This document shows, piece after piece, positions 1 to 8,052 of a stretch of 64,000 nucleotides of DNA. The position numbers were made by a program, and so were the translations under genes. The notes under the pieces are model-generated. The model saw only the letters and a program-made list of their open reading frames with translations. It did no database searches and was not told where the DNA came from. Position 1 is the first letter of the stretch, and each line of letters begins with the position of its first letter. Origin of the DNA: Agrobacterium larrymoorei (GTDB taxonomy: Bacteria; Pseudomonadota; Alphaproteobacteria; Rhizobiales; Rhizobiaceae); assembly GCF_030819275.1 (NCBI RefSeq), contig NZ_JAUTBL010000002.1, forward strand, positions 2,296,501 to 2,360,500. The letters are read 5' to 3'.

Positions 1-1
1 A

Positions 2-625
2 GTGCTCGCTGCCTCAAGCGCAATGGCAGCAGACGCAGTTTACGAAACACCAGCAGCACCTGTCGCAGACGCTGTCCCGGCCTTCAGCTGGACTGGCTTC
101 AATGTCGGTATTCAAGGCGGCTACAACTGGGCCAATCAGGATGTTTCGCTCCTCGGCGCGACTGGCTCCGCGGACGTCGATGGCGGCCTTCTCGGCGGCT
201 TCGTCGGCTACAACCACGAACTCGGCAACAACTGGGTCGTCGGCCTTGAAGCGGACTTCGAAAAGAACTGGGCGGATGATACCGCCGACGTTCTGGGCAC
301 GCCCCTGACCTACGGCCTCGATTGGCAGGGCTCCGTCCGCGGCCGCGTCGGCTACGCCTTTGACCGCGCGCTGGTCTACGGTACGGCCGGCTGGGCCTAT
401 GCCCGTGGCTTCGCAGAAGTTCCAGGCTTCAGCGAAAAGGAAACCTTCAACGGCTACACCGTCGGCCTCGGTGTCGATTACGCCTTCACCGATATGATGT
501 TTGGCCGCATCGAATACCGCTACACCGATTTCGGCGACAAGAACTTCGATCTTGGCGCAGGCGCTACGCTCAACTCAGACGTCAACCAACACGCCATCCG
601 CGTCGGTCTTGGTGTGAAGTTCTAA
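2..625 (+). CDS. Outer-membrane beta-barrel porin, Omp25/Omp31 type (5' end outside window)
   Basis: Eight-stranded beta-barrel outer-membrane protein of the kind abundant in Rhizobiales envelopes. The visible 207 residues begin inside the signal peptide (LAASSAMAADA, with a cleavage site after AMA) and continue into the mature N-terminus with a proline/alanine linker and the hallmark SWTGFNVGIQGGYNW. Alternating aromatic and glycine strands run to a C-terminal phenylalanine (VGLGVKF), the usual signal for the BAM machinery. The GTG at position 2 is probably not the real start, because a hydrophobic signal core should lie upstream of the window edge. It is a paralogue of the porin gene at 9441-10235. 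An IS remnant begins 39 bases after the stop codon. Confidence 0.9.
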   Translation: MLAASSAMAADAVYETPAAPVADAVPAFSWTGFNVGIQGGYNWANQDVSLLGATGSADVDGGLLGGFVGYNHELGNNWVVGLEADFEKNWADDTADVLGTPLTYGLDWQGSVRGRVGYAFDRALVYGTAGWAYARGFAEVPGFSEKETFNGYTVGLGVDYAFTDMMFGRIEYRYTDFGDKNFDLGAGATLNSDVNQHAIRVGLGVKF

Positions 626-708
626 AGGTAGAAGTACACGTTGATCTGAGGAAGCCCGGCTTGTGAACTGACCCCCGAGATTTGGACACCCAACCTCGGG
701 GGTTTTGC

Positions 709-876
709 ATGTCCAAATACAGTTTGGCTTTGAAGCGGGAGGTTGTCGCGTATTATGGCGATGGCGCGCACAGCTACCGAGAGATTGTTTTGCGTCTCGG
801 GTTCCACATTTTCATGATCCGCAGGGGGGCGCAGTCATTCGGCACATGGCGTGGCTGGTTTATCTCGCAAGTATAG
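709..876 (+). pseudogene. IS3-family OrfA fragment (helix-turn-helix start only)
   Basis: The reading frame opens with MSKYSLALKREVVAYY, the characteristic start of IS150-type OrfA, which carries the DNA-binding helix-turn-helix. Similarity fades after about 35 residues (HSYREIVLRLGF) and the frame stops at residue 55, well short of the roughly 100-170 residues of a complete OrfA. It begins 20 bases inside the left inverted repeat and cannot encode a functional protein. Confidence 0.65.
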
Positions 877-1057
877 CCACTATGATTCGCAGCTCAGGCT
901 GTCAGCCCTTGAACGAATGTGGAAAAATAGATTGTCCCGTCGGAAGGTGACTGCGCCTTTTTAACATTCGTACAGCTTACATCTCAGTCTGGGAGGATCG
1001 CTATGACCGCAGCGACCTTGATGCCTTGGCTCCGCGTTAAAAGGAAGGCCGCGCTCT

Positions 1058-1201
1058 ATGCCCAAGCCGCCTATCGACCGCTTCAAAAGCATCGACAGAC
1101 TACGCGACGGCGTCGAGGGCTACATTCACTACGGCAACAACGACCATATTCGCTTAAAACTAAAAGGGCTAAGCCCTGTGCAATACAGACCCAGCCTTTA
1201 A
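1058..1201 (+). pseudogene. IS3-family OrfB transposase, C-terminal fragment
   Basis: The 47 codons to the TAA at 1199-1201 read as the tail of an IS3 DDE transposase: the spacing FKSIDRLRDGVEGYIHYGNN followed by RLKLKGLSPVQYR is typical of the last 50 residues, near the end of the integrase core. The DDE catalytic residues would lie upstream and are absent. The stop codon is 20 bases before the right inverted repeat, as expected for an intact right end. Confidence 0.7.
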
Positions 1202-1280
1202 ATCATCCCTACCAATACACCGTCCAACTCTATGGGGTCAGTTCAAAGCGAGTCCCATCGTCAATGCGGGACGGTATTGA

Positions 1281-1412
1281 CTACTGTGTTTGCTTGAGCA
1301 ACCATAGGGTCGCTCCCGCCAACACGTACAGTCCGGCAAAAACAAGTATTAGTATCTGCAAGGCTTTCGTCAAACGGGGATCTTGGTGTTGTTTCTTTGG
1401 CGGCTTTTTCAT
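1281..1412 (-). CDS. Possible small single-pass membrane protein (43 aa)
   Basis: A short minus-strand frame starts MKKPPKKQHQDPRLTK, a basic cytoplasmic tail, followed by one strongly hydrophobic segment of about 22 residues (LQILILVFAGLYVLAGATLW) and a short polar end. This positive-inside, single-helix layout is hard to get by chance, but there is no strong Shine-Dalgarno sequence and I recognise no family. It lies just outside the IS remnant. Treat it as a candidate gene only. Confidence 0.35.
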   Translation of the reverse strand: MKKPPKKQHQDPRLTKALQILILVFAGLYVLAGATLWLLKQTQ

Positions 1413-1948
1413 AGCTATTTTAGCTATATCTAATTATCAGTACTTCAAAGAACCAAAATTGGGCTAGGGCATCGTCAAGTTTGAAGTAATCAACCTTGCG
1501 ACAGGCCAGCAAAGATGATGACGCCGCGAGACTTTGGCGTGATAGGGATTGCCGAGGACATTGCCTGACCAGGCGTGACTCTCGGCTGTGGAATTTTCAA
1601 TGTTGTCAGCATGCCGCCAACGATCTGGAAGATAACGCCAACAGAAGTTTCCGCACTGAGCTGCGCCGAACATTGCATGAAGAGGGCGAAGAACACATCG
1701 GCGGCAATGGTGATTTTTCATGAGGGCTGCTTTTTTGCGGAGTGAAGCAGAGAGCACTCAAAGAACAATAATGAAGGCTTTTGTCGATCCCTTTTGCCAG
1801 GAGAACCAGAATTTTAAAAATTCCGACTGCGAGTGTCAAAATTCCGAAACCGCGCTACAGAGTACAACAATACGTTCGGCACGAGATTGTCACCTATGTC
1901 TCAGGTACAAACTGTTACCTATCTCTTCGGTCCGGACAATTGGGAAAA
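1413..1948. other. Gene-poor stretch with no supportable gene
   Basis: Several short frames on both strands are interrupted and none matches a family I can name. A minus-strand frame around 1490-1700 has some hydrophobic character and could be decayed remains of a membrane protein, but it lacks a convincing start. With the neighbouring IS remnant, the impression is of decaying accessory DNA between the porin gene and the tRNA. Confidence 0.4.
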
Positions 1949-2025
1949 TGGTAGCGGGAGAGGGACTTGAACCCCCGACACGCGGATTATGATTCCGCTG
2001 CTCTAACCACCTGAGCTACCCCGCC
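1949..2025 (-). tRNA. tRNA-Met (CAT), elongator type
   Basis: The minus strand folds as a full cloverleaf. The acceptor begins GGCGGGG and pairs, with G-U wobbles, to TCCCGCT. The D-arm region is AGCTCAGGTGGTTAGAGC, the anticodon stem-loop is GCGGAATCATAATCCGC with anticodon CAT, and the T-arm contains GGTTCAAGT. The 3' CCA is encoded (positions 1949-1951). A G-U pair at the top of the acceptor rather than the C1-A72 mismatch of initiators, and a non-initiator anticodon stem, favour elongator Met. A CAT tRNA modified to read AUA is less likely but cannot be excluded by eye. Confidence 0.93.
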
Positions 2026-2159
2026 ACGAGGGAAACAAAGCTGCGATGTGCGGCCCGTTTCATCAAGATGAGCGGCTTATAAGGTGCCGCTCCCTAAAGT
2101 GTCAAGCGCAAGATGCGCAAAAAGTCAGTCTTTCGACAGACTTGGCCGGGAAGCCGATT

Positions 2160-3356
2160 TCAGGCCGCGACCGGGTTGGCGAGCAGCGCTTTGAGCGATG
2201 CTTCGGCTTCTGCCGAGCGTTCCGAGCGTTCGATGAAACCGCCGCCGTACACGCGCGCATCTGCGCCCGGTGCGGAGTAGAGAACGCAGGCCTGGCCGGG
2301 CGCAATGCCCGCCTCACCGATGGCGAGATCGACATAGATGCCGTTCTCGTCACTGTGGAGAACAGCTTCTGCCGGTGGGCGGGTGGAGCGGACCTTGGCG
2401 AAGCAGGCAAAGCCACCGGCCGCGTCGTCTTCAAGCGCGCCATCGCCAAGCCAGTTCATGTCACGCAGATAGACGCGGTGCGTTTCAAGCGCCTCACGCG
2501 GGCCGACAATCACACGGCGGCCACGGGCGTCGAGATGCACCACATAGAGCGGCTCGCCGGTTGCGACACCGATGCCGCGGCGCTGGCCGATCGTGTAATG
2601 CACGATGCCATCGTGGCGACCAAGCACGCGGCCATCCAGATGGACGATATCGCCCACAAGCGCCGCATTTGGCTTCAGCTTGTTGATGATGTCGGTATAC
2701 TTGCCCTGCGGCACGAAACAGATGTCCTGACTGTCCGCCTTCTTGGCCACCACCAGGCCCATCTCTTCCGCCAGCGCACGCGTCTCCGCCTTGGAGAGAC
2801 CACCAAGGGGAAAGCGCAGATAATCGATCTGCTCCTGCGTCGTTGCAAACAGGAACCAGCTCTGGTCACGGTCGCTATCGATCGGGCGATAGAGCGCCCG
2901 GCGGTTTGGGTTTCCCGGCACGGGGTTACGGCGTGAGCGGATATAGTGGCCCGTTGCCAGCGCGTCGGCCCCCAGTTCCTGGGCGGTCGCGAGCAGATCG
3001 GCGAACTTGACGGTCTGGTTGCAGGCAACGCAGGGCACCGGCGTTTCGCCCATGGCGTAGGCCTCGGCAAAGGGGTTGATCACCGTCTCGCGAAAGCGCG
3101 CTTCGTAATCCAGCACATAATGGGGAATGCCGAGCGTTTCGCAGACGCGGCGTGCATCGTCGATATCCTGGCCTGCGCAACAGGATCCGGCGCGGTGCAC
3201 GGCGGCGCCATGGTCGTAAAGCTGCAGGGTGATGCCGAGGACGTCATAGCCCTCACGCTTGAGAATGCCAGCCACCACGGAGGAATCGACGCCACCGGAC
3301 ATGGCAACGACAATCCGGGTATCTTCCGGCTTCTTGTCAAAGTCGAGCGTATTCAA
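2160..3356 (-). CDS. mnmA: tRNA-specific 2-thiouridylase MnmA
   Basis: Cytoplasmic enzyme that installs the 2-thio group on the wobble uridine of tRNA-Lys, -Glu and -Gln, using ATP and a persulfide relay. The 398 residues match the family. A PP-loop ATP-binding motif SGGVDSS lies at residues 20-26, the catalytic cysteine is in PVPCVAC near residue 109, and the second cysteine is in the [12 protein letters not shown] block near residue 215. C-terminal beta-barrel motifs such as [12 protein letters not shown] follow. It is transcribed away from the tRNA-Met gene and lies downstream of the OpgC-type gene on the same strand, separated by about 190 bases with a hairpin. Confidence 0.96.
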   Translation of the reverse strand: MNTLDFDKKPEDTRIVVAMSGGVDSSVVAGILKREGYDVLGITLQLYDHGAAVHRAGSCCAGQDIDDARRVCETLGIPHYVLDYEARFRETVINPFAEAYAMGETPVPCVACNQTVKFADLLATAQELGADALATGHYIRSRRNPVPGNPNRRALYRPIDSDRDQSWFLFATTQEQIDYLRFPLGGLSKAETRALAEEMGLVVAKKADSQDICFVPQGKYTDIINKLKPNAALVGDIVHLDGRVLGRHDGIVHYTIGQRRGIGVATGEPLYVVHLDARGRRVIVGPREALETHRVYLRDMNWLGDGALEDDAAGGFACFAKVRSTRPPAEAVLHSDENGIYVDLAIGEAGIAPGQACVLYSAPGADARVYGGGFIERSERSAEAEASLKALLANPVAA

Positions 3357-3493
3357 GGTTTTTCCAATCGTCAGTCATAACGGGGGTAAAGGCCCCGCCG
3401 CCTGTCGTCAAATCCAAGTGGGTCAGTCTCAAGAGGCGCGTGAGCTTGGATTTTCAAGCGCTGCATATAGAAAAAAAAGGCCGTAAACGCAAG

Positions 3494-3519
3494 TACGGGG
3501 CGGCATATGCCACCCCGTA
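3494..3519 (-). terminator. Hairpin after the OpgC-type gene
   Basis: A 26-base near-perfect hairpin (stem TACGGGG, inner palindrome GGCATATGCC) lies just downstream of the stop codon of the minus-strand gene at 3545. The nearest minus-strand T run (complement of 3472-3480) is about 14 bases further on, so termination may be imperfect. Confidence 0.45.
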
Positions 3520-3544
3520 GAGCTTTTGTCGATGAGCCGTCGGA

Positions 3545-4732
3545 TCAAGCGCCAGCGGTCTTCTGGCCGCTGCCGATCCACTTGTCACGTTCGCGCCAGA
3601 GAGCGGGGATCGCCAGCATCGCAATACCGATTGCGGCGATGGCCGTCTTCTGGATCTGCGTCAACTCAGCCGTGCGGCCATCCAGATAGTAGATGCCGTA
3701 GACGATCGCGACATGCCAGACATAGACCTGAAGCGAGTGGCGGCCAAGAAGCTGCAGGAACTTCAGGGACAGCACCCAGATCACGCCAGCGGCGATCTTC
3801 TGCACGATCGGATTATGATGCTTAGGACCGGCAATGATCAACCATGTGAGACCAACACCAACGGCCAGGAAGTTGATCAGGTAAACCGGGCCGAAATCGG
3901 CGCGGATTTCCATGGTCGAGAATTTGCCCAGCATGAATTCCGGCATCAGGTTCCAGGCGGTCGCAATACGCAGCGGCACGAAGAACAGGCAGACGATGAG
4001 CGCCGCCTTGGCAATCCAGCTGCGTTCCGGCGAAAAGATCTTCGTCCACGGAATACGGTTCTGCGCCGTCATGGCACCCAGCACCAGTGCTGTGTAGAAC
4101 ACCAGCTGCCAGCCAAACAGGTTGAAGCTGACGCGGATGCCCTGCTCGTCCACGCCCTTGACGATCTCGTTCATCGGCGCGGTAAAAAGCTGCTGCAAGC
4201 CAAGCTGACCAGCCATCCACACCAGCAGCGAACCGGCCATGACATAGGCCCACTTGCCATCAAGGCAGAGCTTCACCAGGAAGGGCGCGAAGATCATATA
4301 GACGATGTATTGCGGCAGAATATCCATGAAAGTCGGCTGGAACAGGAAGGTGGCAATCGCTGCCAGACGCAGCGGATCGTCAAAGGACGTCATGCCCAGC
4401 CAGTTGTACCAGATGTAGGGCGCGTGTGGGATGACCATGCGGGCAAAGAGCACCGCAATCACCAAGCCCATCGCATATTTGTACAATTCGAGCGCGCGGC
4501 TCCAGATCATGTCGCGCCCGGCCTCGTAGCCGTATTTCACCATCTTGCGGGCATAGACCATGCCGATGAGGAGACCGGACAGGAAGACGAAGCCCTGTGC
4601 ATCCTCAACGAAGGCGAACTGACGGTGATTGATTTCCACCAGCCAGAAACCGCCTGCAAACACCAGATGGTTGATCAGCATAAAGACGAGGAAATAGCCG
4701 CGCATCCCGTCGATCAGGTCGAAGCGTTTCAT
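3545..4732 (-). CDS. OpgC-domain integral membrane acyltransferase-like protein
   Basis: A polytopic inner-membrane protein of 395 residues that starts MKRFDLIDGMRGYFLVFMLINH, the signature opening of the OpgC family (DGxRGxxL, then an H on the first helix). OpgC proteins transfer succinyl groups to periplasmic glucans; in Rhizobiales, relatives modify cyclic beta-glucans or other envelope sugars. About ten hydrophobic segments are spread along the chain and a late motif GRHSLQVYVWH is typical of the family. Family membership is clear; the substrate is inferred only. Confidence 0.85.
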   Translation of the reverse strand: MKRFDLIDGMRGYFLVFMLINHLVFAGGFWLVEINHRQFAFVEDAQGFVFLSGLLIGMVYARKMVKYGYEAGRDMIWSRALELYKYAMGLVIAVLFARMVIPHAPYIWYNWLGMTSFDDPLRLAAIATFLFQPTFMDILPQYIVYMIFAPFLVKLCLDGKWAYVMAGSLLVWMAGQLGLQQLFTAPMNEIVKGVDEQGIRVSFNLFGWQLVFYTALVLGAMTAQNRIPWTKIFSPERSWIAKAALIVCLFFVPLRIATAWNLMPEFMLGKFSTMEIRADFGPVYLINFLAVGVGLTWLIIAGPKHHNPIVQKIAAGVIWVLSLKFLQLLGRHSLQVYVWHVAIVYGIYYLDGRTAELTQIQKTAIAAIGIAMLAIPALWRERDKWIGSGQKTAGA

Positions 4733-5042
4733 CGTGTCTGCTCTCCATTTCGCGGACCGCGCTTATGGCAGGTCGCCTGTTCCTCTGCTCGGGTTTAGTC
4801 CGAAGGTCGGCCCGAAGTTCGGATTGTCAACGCGAATAAAAGGCGGGAGTTCCGCCTATGAACGCATTTGCTAAAACGCGAACAGTTCACATTGACGTGT
4901 GCCTTGCTGGGTTAAAAGGCAGTGACTGAATGTGAGATGAACGAAAAAAGGCAATAAATGGACAGGGGTGCGGCGCACCCCGTTGCGGAGTTTGATCCAA
5001 GGGCCTGAACCGCCTGCCCACCAGTGCGAAGCGCCGAAAAAG
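4733..5042. other. Intergenic region between the OpgC-type and Tim44-like genes
   Basis: About 310 bases without a gene. It should hold the promoter of the minus-strand OpgC-type gene. Short minus-strand frames here (5080 down to 4871) have no family character and run through the downstream terminator. I see no RNA gene or repeat. Confidence 0.5.
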
Positions 5043-5071
5043 AAAAAAGTGCCGGGATCGAACCCCGGCAC
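5043..5071 (-). terminator. Rho-independent terminator of the Tim44-like gene
   Basis: An 8-bp perfect stem, GTGCCGGG at 5049-5056 with CCCGGCAC at 5064-5071, is followed on the minus strand by six T (complement of 5043-5048). It lies 28 bases beyond the stop codon at 5099. Confidence 0.85.
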
Positions 5072-5098
5072 CTTCATCATGTCGAAAAAACTTAAGAT

Positions 5099-6172
5099 TT
5101 ATGCGGCAGCCTGGATTGCGGCCACTTGCCACTCCGAGCCGTCCTTGCGAACGAAGGTCCACATCTCGACTGATTCTTCCGGCTCATGCTCATTGCCTTC
5201 AATGACCTTGCCCGTGGCACGGTCGCGCATGATGTCGATGGCCGAGTAGCGCATGGCAACGGTGGCGAAGTCCTGGCCTTCTTCGTGCCATGCTTCCGCA
5301 ACGTCGCCCTGCAGCAGCGTCACATCGCGAACGTCGTTCTTCACGCCGCTCGTCGCGTGGTCGCTGAGCTCTTCGGCAAGGTAAGACATGGCTTCCGGCG
5401 TCGTCAGCTTGCGCAAAGTGCCGTAATCTTCCGCAGCATAAGCGGACTGAACCTGTTGCAGCATGTGCTGGAAGGTTTCCAGGTCGCCATGCGTCACGCC
5501 GATTTCGTCACCTTCGGACATGGCATTTTCATGCGGTGCAGCTCTGGTGGCAACGGGAGCGGCAGCGGCCGTTGCGGCGGCAGCGCCACCGAAGGCACCG
5601 GCGCGCGATCCCATCTGCGGGATCTTGAAGCCACCCTGGCCTTGACCGTTATTGGCAGAATAGTCGCTGCGCGCATTGTTCTGGCCGGAGGCACCGCCAT
5701 AGGCCGGCTGGCCCTGACGACGCGAGGCGAAGAAACGCATGGCGAGCATGACGACACCGCCGATCAGCAGCACCTGCAGCAACATGCCGAAGAAGCCTGC
5801 CATGCCACCGAAACCGCCGCCCATCAGCATGCCGAAAAGGCCGCCCATCAACAGGCCGCCCATGAGCCCGCCCATCATGCCACCGAACATGCCGCGGCTC
5901 TGCTGCGGCGCCTGCGCGGTCGGACGTGCCGGCTGCGCTGCGCCTGGTTGCGCACCCTGGTTGGTGTTCGGCGTCATGCTGCGGTTGATCGGTGCGGACT
6001 GACCAGGCGCCGTGTTGGTTGCGGGCGGCGCCGAAAAGGTGCGCGTGCCGCGGCTGCCGAAACCGCCGCTGGCGCGGCGCGCTTCTGCCATATCGACAGC
6101 CACGAACGAAACCGCAATCCCCAGAGCGGCAACTGCGAACAAACCTTTAAAGCGCCGAATGGCAGCAAACAT
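5099..6172 (-). CDS. Tim44-like domain protein, membrane anchored
   Basis: A 357-residue protein with an N-terminal hydrophobic signal or anchor (FKGLFAVAALGIAVSFVA), a low-complexity proline/alanine/glutamine stretch, and a very glycine- and methionine-rich hydrophobic block near residues 115-170 (repeats of GGLMGGLLMGG type). The C-terminal Tim44-like (NTF2-fold) domain is roughly residues 225-357 and contains DLETFQHMLQQVQSAYAAED. Bacterial relatives are membrane proteins of unknown role. The start at 6172 is chosen because AGGAGA stands just before it; the frame opens 20 codons earlier without such a signal. It is followed by a clear terminator and is probably monocistronic. Confidence 0.85.
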   Translation of the reverse strand: MFAAIRRFKGLFAVAALGIAVSFVAVDMAEARRASGGFGSRGTRTFSAPPATNTAPGQSAPINRSMTPNTNQGAQPGAAQPARPTAQAPQQSRGMFGGMMGGLMGGLLMGGLFGMLMGGGFGGMAGFFGMLLQVLLIGGVVMLAMRFFASRRQGQPAYGGASGQNNARSDYSANNGQGQGGFKIPQMGSRAGAFGGAAAATAAAAPVATRAAPHENAMSEGDEIGVTHGDLETFQHMLQQVQSAYAAEDYGTLRKLTTPEAMSYLAEELSDHATSGVKNDVRDVTLLQGDVAEAWHEEGQDFATVAMRYSAIDIMRDRATGKVIEGNEHEPEESVEMWTFVRKDGSEWQVAAIQAAA

Positions 6173-6311
6173 CGTTATCTCCTGTTGGGTCGCCCTCCCA
6201 TTGAGCGACAAAGAACGACAGGGATATAGCAACTATCGGTCTTCATTTTGAGGGTATGAACCATAAATATTTCGTGATGCGCAACCTTTGGTAGATTGCG
6301 TTCCAACGGAG

Positions 6312-6351
6312 AAGAAAAAGCCCGGCGCGGAAGGCTATCCGCACCGGGCTT
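6312..6351 (-). terminator. Rho-independent terminator of serA
   Basis: A 14-bp stem with one mismatch (6318-6331 with 6338-6351, loop of six) is followed on the minus strand by TTTTCTTC. It begins 25 bases after the serA stop codon. Confidence 0.85.
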
Positions 6352-6376
6352 GAGGATGAGAAAGACGTTGAGCCGA

Positions 6377-7972
6377 TCAGTCGATATTGAAGGTCAACGG
6401 CTTGACCTGGCGGATCGCCGGGTTGGCGCGCAGCTTGTTCAAGACGTCTTCGGACACAGGACCATCGACATAGAGAAGCGCGATGGCATCGCCGCCATTG
6501 ACTTCGCGACCCAACTGGAAGTTCGCGATGTTGACGCCTGCTTCACCGAGCGTTGTCCCCATGAAGCCGATCATGCCGGGCACGTCGGTATTGGTGATGT
6601 AGATCATATGCTGACCGACATCGGCATCCATGTTGATGTTCTTGATCTGGATGAAACGCGCCTTGCCATCCGAGAACACCGTACCGGCCACCGAGCGAAC
6701 CTGGTTTTCGGACTTGACTGTCAGCTTGATGAAGCCGTCATAGACACCGGTCTTGTCGCGCTTGACCTCGGACAGGATGATACCCTTTTCCTTGATCATG
6801 ATCGGCGCGGAAACCATGTTGACGTCTGCCACCTGCGGACGGATCAAACCGGCCAGAAGTGCGCTCGTCAGTGCCTTGGTGTTCATGCTGGCGGTTGCGC
6901 CATCGTAAAGGATTTCGATTTCCTTGGTGGCGCTTTCCTGTACCTGACCGACAAAGGAACCGAGAACATCGGCCAGCTTGATGAAGGGCTTTAGACGCGG
7001 CGCTTCGTCAGCCGTGATCGAAGGCATGTTGATGGCGTTGGAAACCGCACCCTTGACGAGGTAATCCGACATTTGCTCGGCAACCTGAAGAGCAACGTTT
7101 TCCTGCGCTTCCGTGGTGGATGCGCCAAGATGCGGCGTGCAGACGACGTTCGGCAGGCCGAAGAGCGGGCTCTCGGTCGCGGGCTCGACTTCGAAGACGT
7201 CGAAACCGGCACCGGCGACATGGCCGGACTTGATGGCGTCGGCAAGTGCTGCCTCATCCACCAGACCGCCGCGGGCGCAGTTGATGATGCGAACGCCGGG
7301 CTTCGTCTTCGCAAGGTTTTCCGCGCCCAGAATGCCGCGGGTCTTGTCCGTCATCGGAACGTGAAGCGTGATGAAGTCGGCCTGGGCCAGCAACTCGTCG
7401 AGCTCGACCTTGGTCACACCCATTTCCTGGGCGCGCTCCGGCGACAGGAAGGGATCGTATGCCAGCACATTCATCTTGAGGCCAAGTGCGCGCGAGCAGA
7501 CGATGGAGCCGATATTGCCGGCACCGATGACGCCGAGCGTCTTGCCGGTGATCTCGACACCCATGAATTTCGACTTTTCCCACTTGCCGCCTTGCGTGGA
7601 GGCATCGGCTGCCGGAAGCTGGCGAGCCACGGCAAACATCAATGCAATGGCGTGTTCGGCAGTCGTGATCGAGTTGCCGAACGGCGTGTTCATGACGATG
7701 ATACCGCGGCGCGATGCGGCCGGAATATCGACATTGTCGACGCCGATACCGGCGCGGCCGATGACCTTGAGATTGGTCGCGGCTTCGATCAGCTTTTCCG
7801 TCGCCTTTGTCGCGGAGCGGATGGCTAGACCATCATAATTGCCGATGATTTCAGCAAGCTTGTCCTTGTCCTTGCCGAGCTTCGGCTGGAAATCCACCTC
7901 GACGCCACGGTCGCGGAAGATTTGAACGGCGGTTTCCGACAGTTCGTCAGATACGAGTACGCGAGGTGCCAT
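6377..7972 (-). CDS. serA: D-3-phosphoglycerate dehydrogenase SerA
   Basis: First enzyme of serine synthesis: oxidises 3-phosphoglycerate to 3-phosphohydroxypyruvate with NAD. Its 531 residues are the long form, with a catalytic D-isomer dehydrogenase domain, a Rossmann motif GVIGAGNIGS near residue 147, the catalytic Arg in INCARGGLVDE, the Glu in VFEVEP, and the His in CTPHLGAST. An intervening allosteric domain (about 315-455) and a C-terminal ACT domain (about 457-531, with DVPGMIGFMGTTLGEAGVNI), the usual serine sensor, follow. It is 80 bases downstream of serC on the same strand, so the pair forms a serine operon, terminated by the hairpin beyond its stop. Confidence 0.97.
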   Translation of the reverse strand: MAPRVLVSDELSETAVQIFRDRGVEVDFQPKLGKDKDKLAEIIGNYDGLAIRSATKATEKLIEAATNLKVIGRAGIGVDNVDIPAASRRGIIVMNTPFGNSITTAEHAIALMFAVARQLPAADASTQGGKWEKSKFMGVEITGKTLGVIGAGNIGSIVCSRALGLKMNVLAYDPFLSPERAQEMGVTKVELDELLAQADFITLHVPMTDKTRGILGAENLAKTKPGVRIINCARGGLVDEAALADAIKSGHVAGAGFDVFEVEPATESPLFGLPNVVCTPHLGASTTEAQENVALQVAEQMSDYLVKGAVSNAINMPSITADEAPRLKPFIKLADVLGSFVGQVQESATKEIEILYDGATASMNTKALTSALLAGLIRPQVADVNMVSAPIMIKEKGIILSEVKRDKTGVYDGFIKLTVKSENQVRSVAGTVFSDGKARFIQIKNINMDADVGQHMIYITNTDVPGMIGFMGTTLGEAGVNIANFQLGREVNGGDAIALLYVDGPVSEDVLNKLRANPAIRQVKPLTFNID

Positions 7973-8052
7973 GGTGTGGGCTCCTTGAAAAACGGTTTAT
8001 GCGGGAAAGCGAAAAGTGTGTGCGGCCCTGCAATCCGCAGGGCCGGAATGGA

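Larger units (their letters stand above)
664..1245 (+). mobile_element. Internally deleted IS3-family (IS150-like) element with both ends retained
   Basis: The two ends are 25-base inverted repeats at 664-688 and 1221-1245. They match at 21 of 25 positions and both begin TGAACTGACCCC, the style of IS150-group ends. Just inside the left end is the start of an orfA-like reading frame; just inside the right end is the C-terminus of an orfB transposase. Only 582 bases lie between the outer ends, against about 1.3-1.5 kb for an intact IS3 element, so the catalytic core has been lost. I see no 3-base target duplication (TTG on the left, AAG on the right). Confidence 0.8.

Noticed and set aside
1003..1467. 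A 154-codon plus-strand frame across the IS relic
   Set aside because: It runs out of frame with the recognisable OrfB tail and continues past the right inverted repeat; no family character.
1490..1696. A hydrophobic minus-strand frame in the gene-poor stretch
   Set aside because: No recognisable family, no ribosome site, and neighbouring frames look shifted; too weak to list as a gene.
1720..1992. A plus-strand frame ending in VAGEGLEPPTRGL
   Set aside because: The tail is the antisense translation of the tRNA-Met gene, a well-known false protein ending.
5043..5071. Part of a tRNA T-arm, because of GTTCGAT in the loop
   Set aside because: No cloverleaf can be formed around it, and the stem plus six T is a standard terminator.
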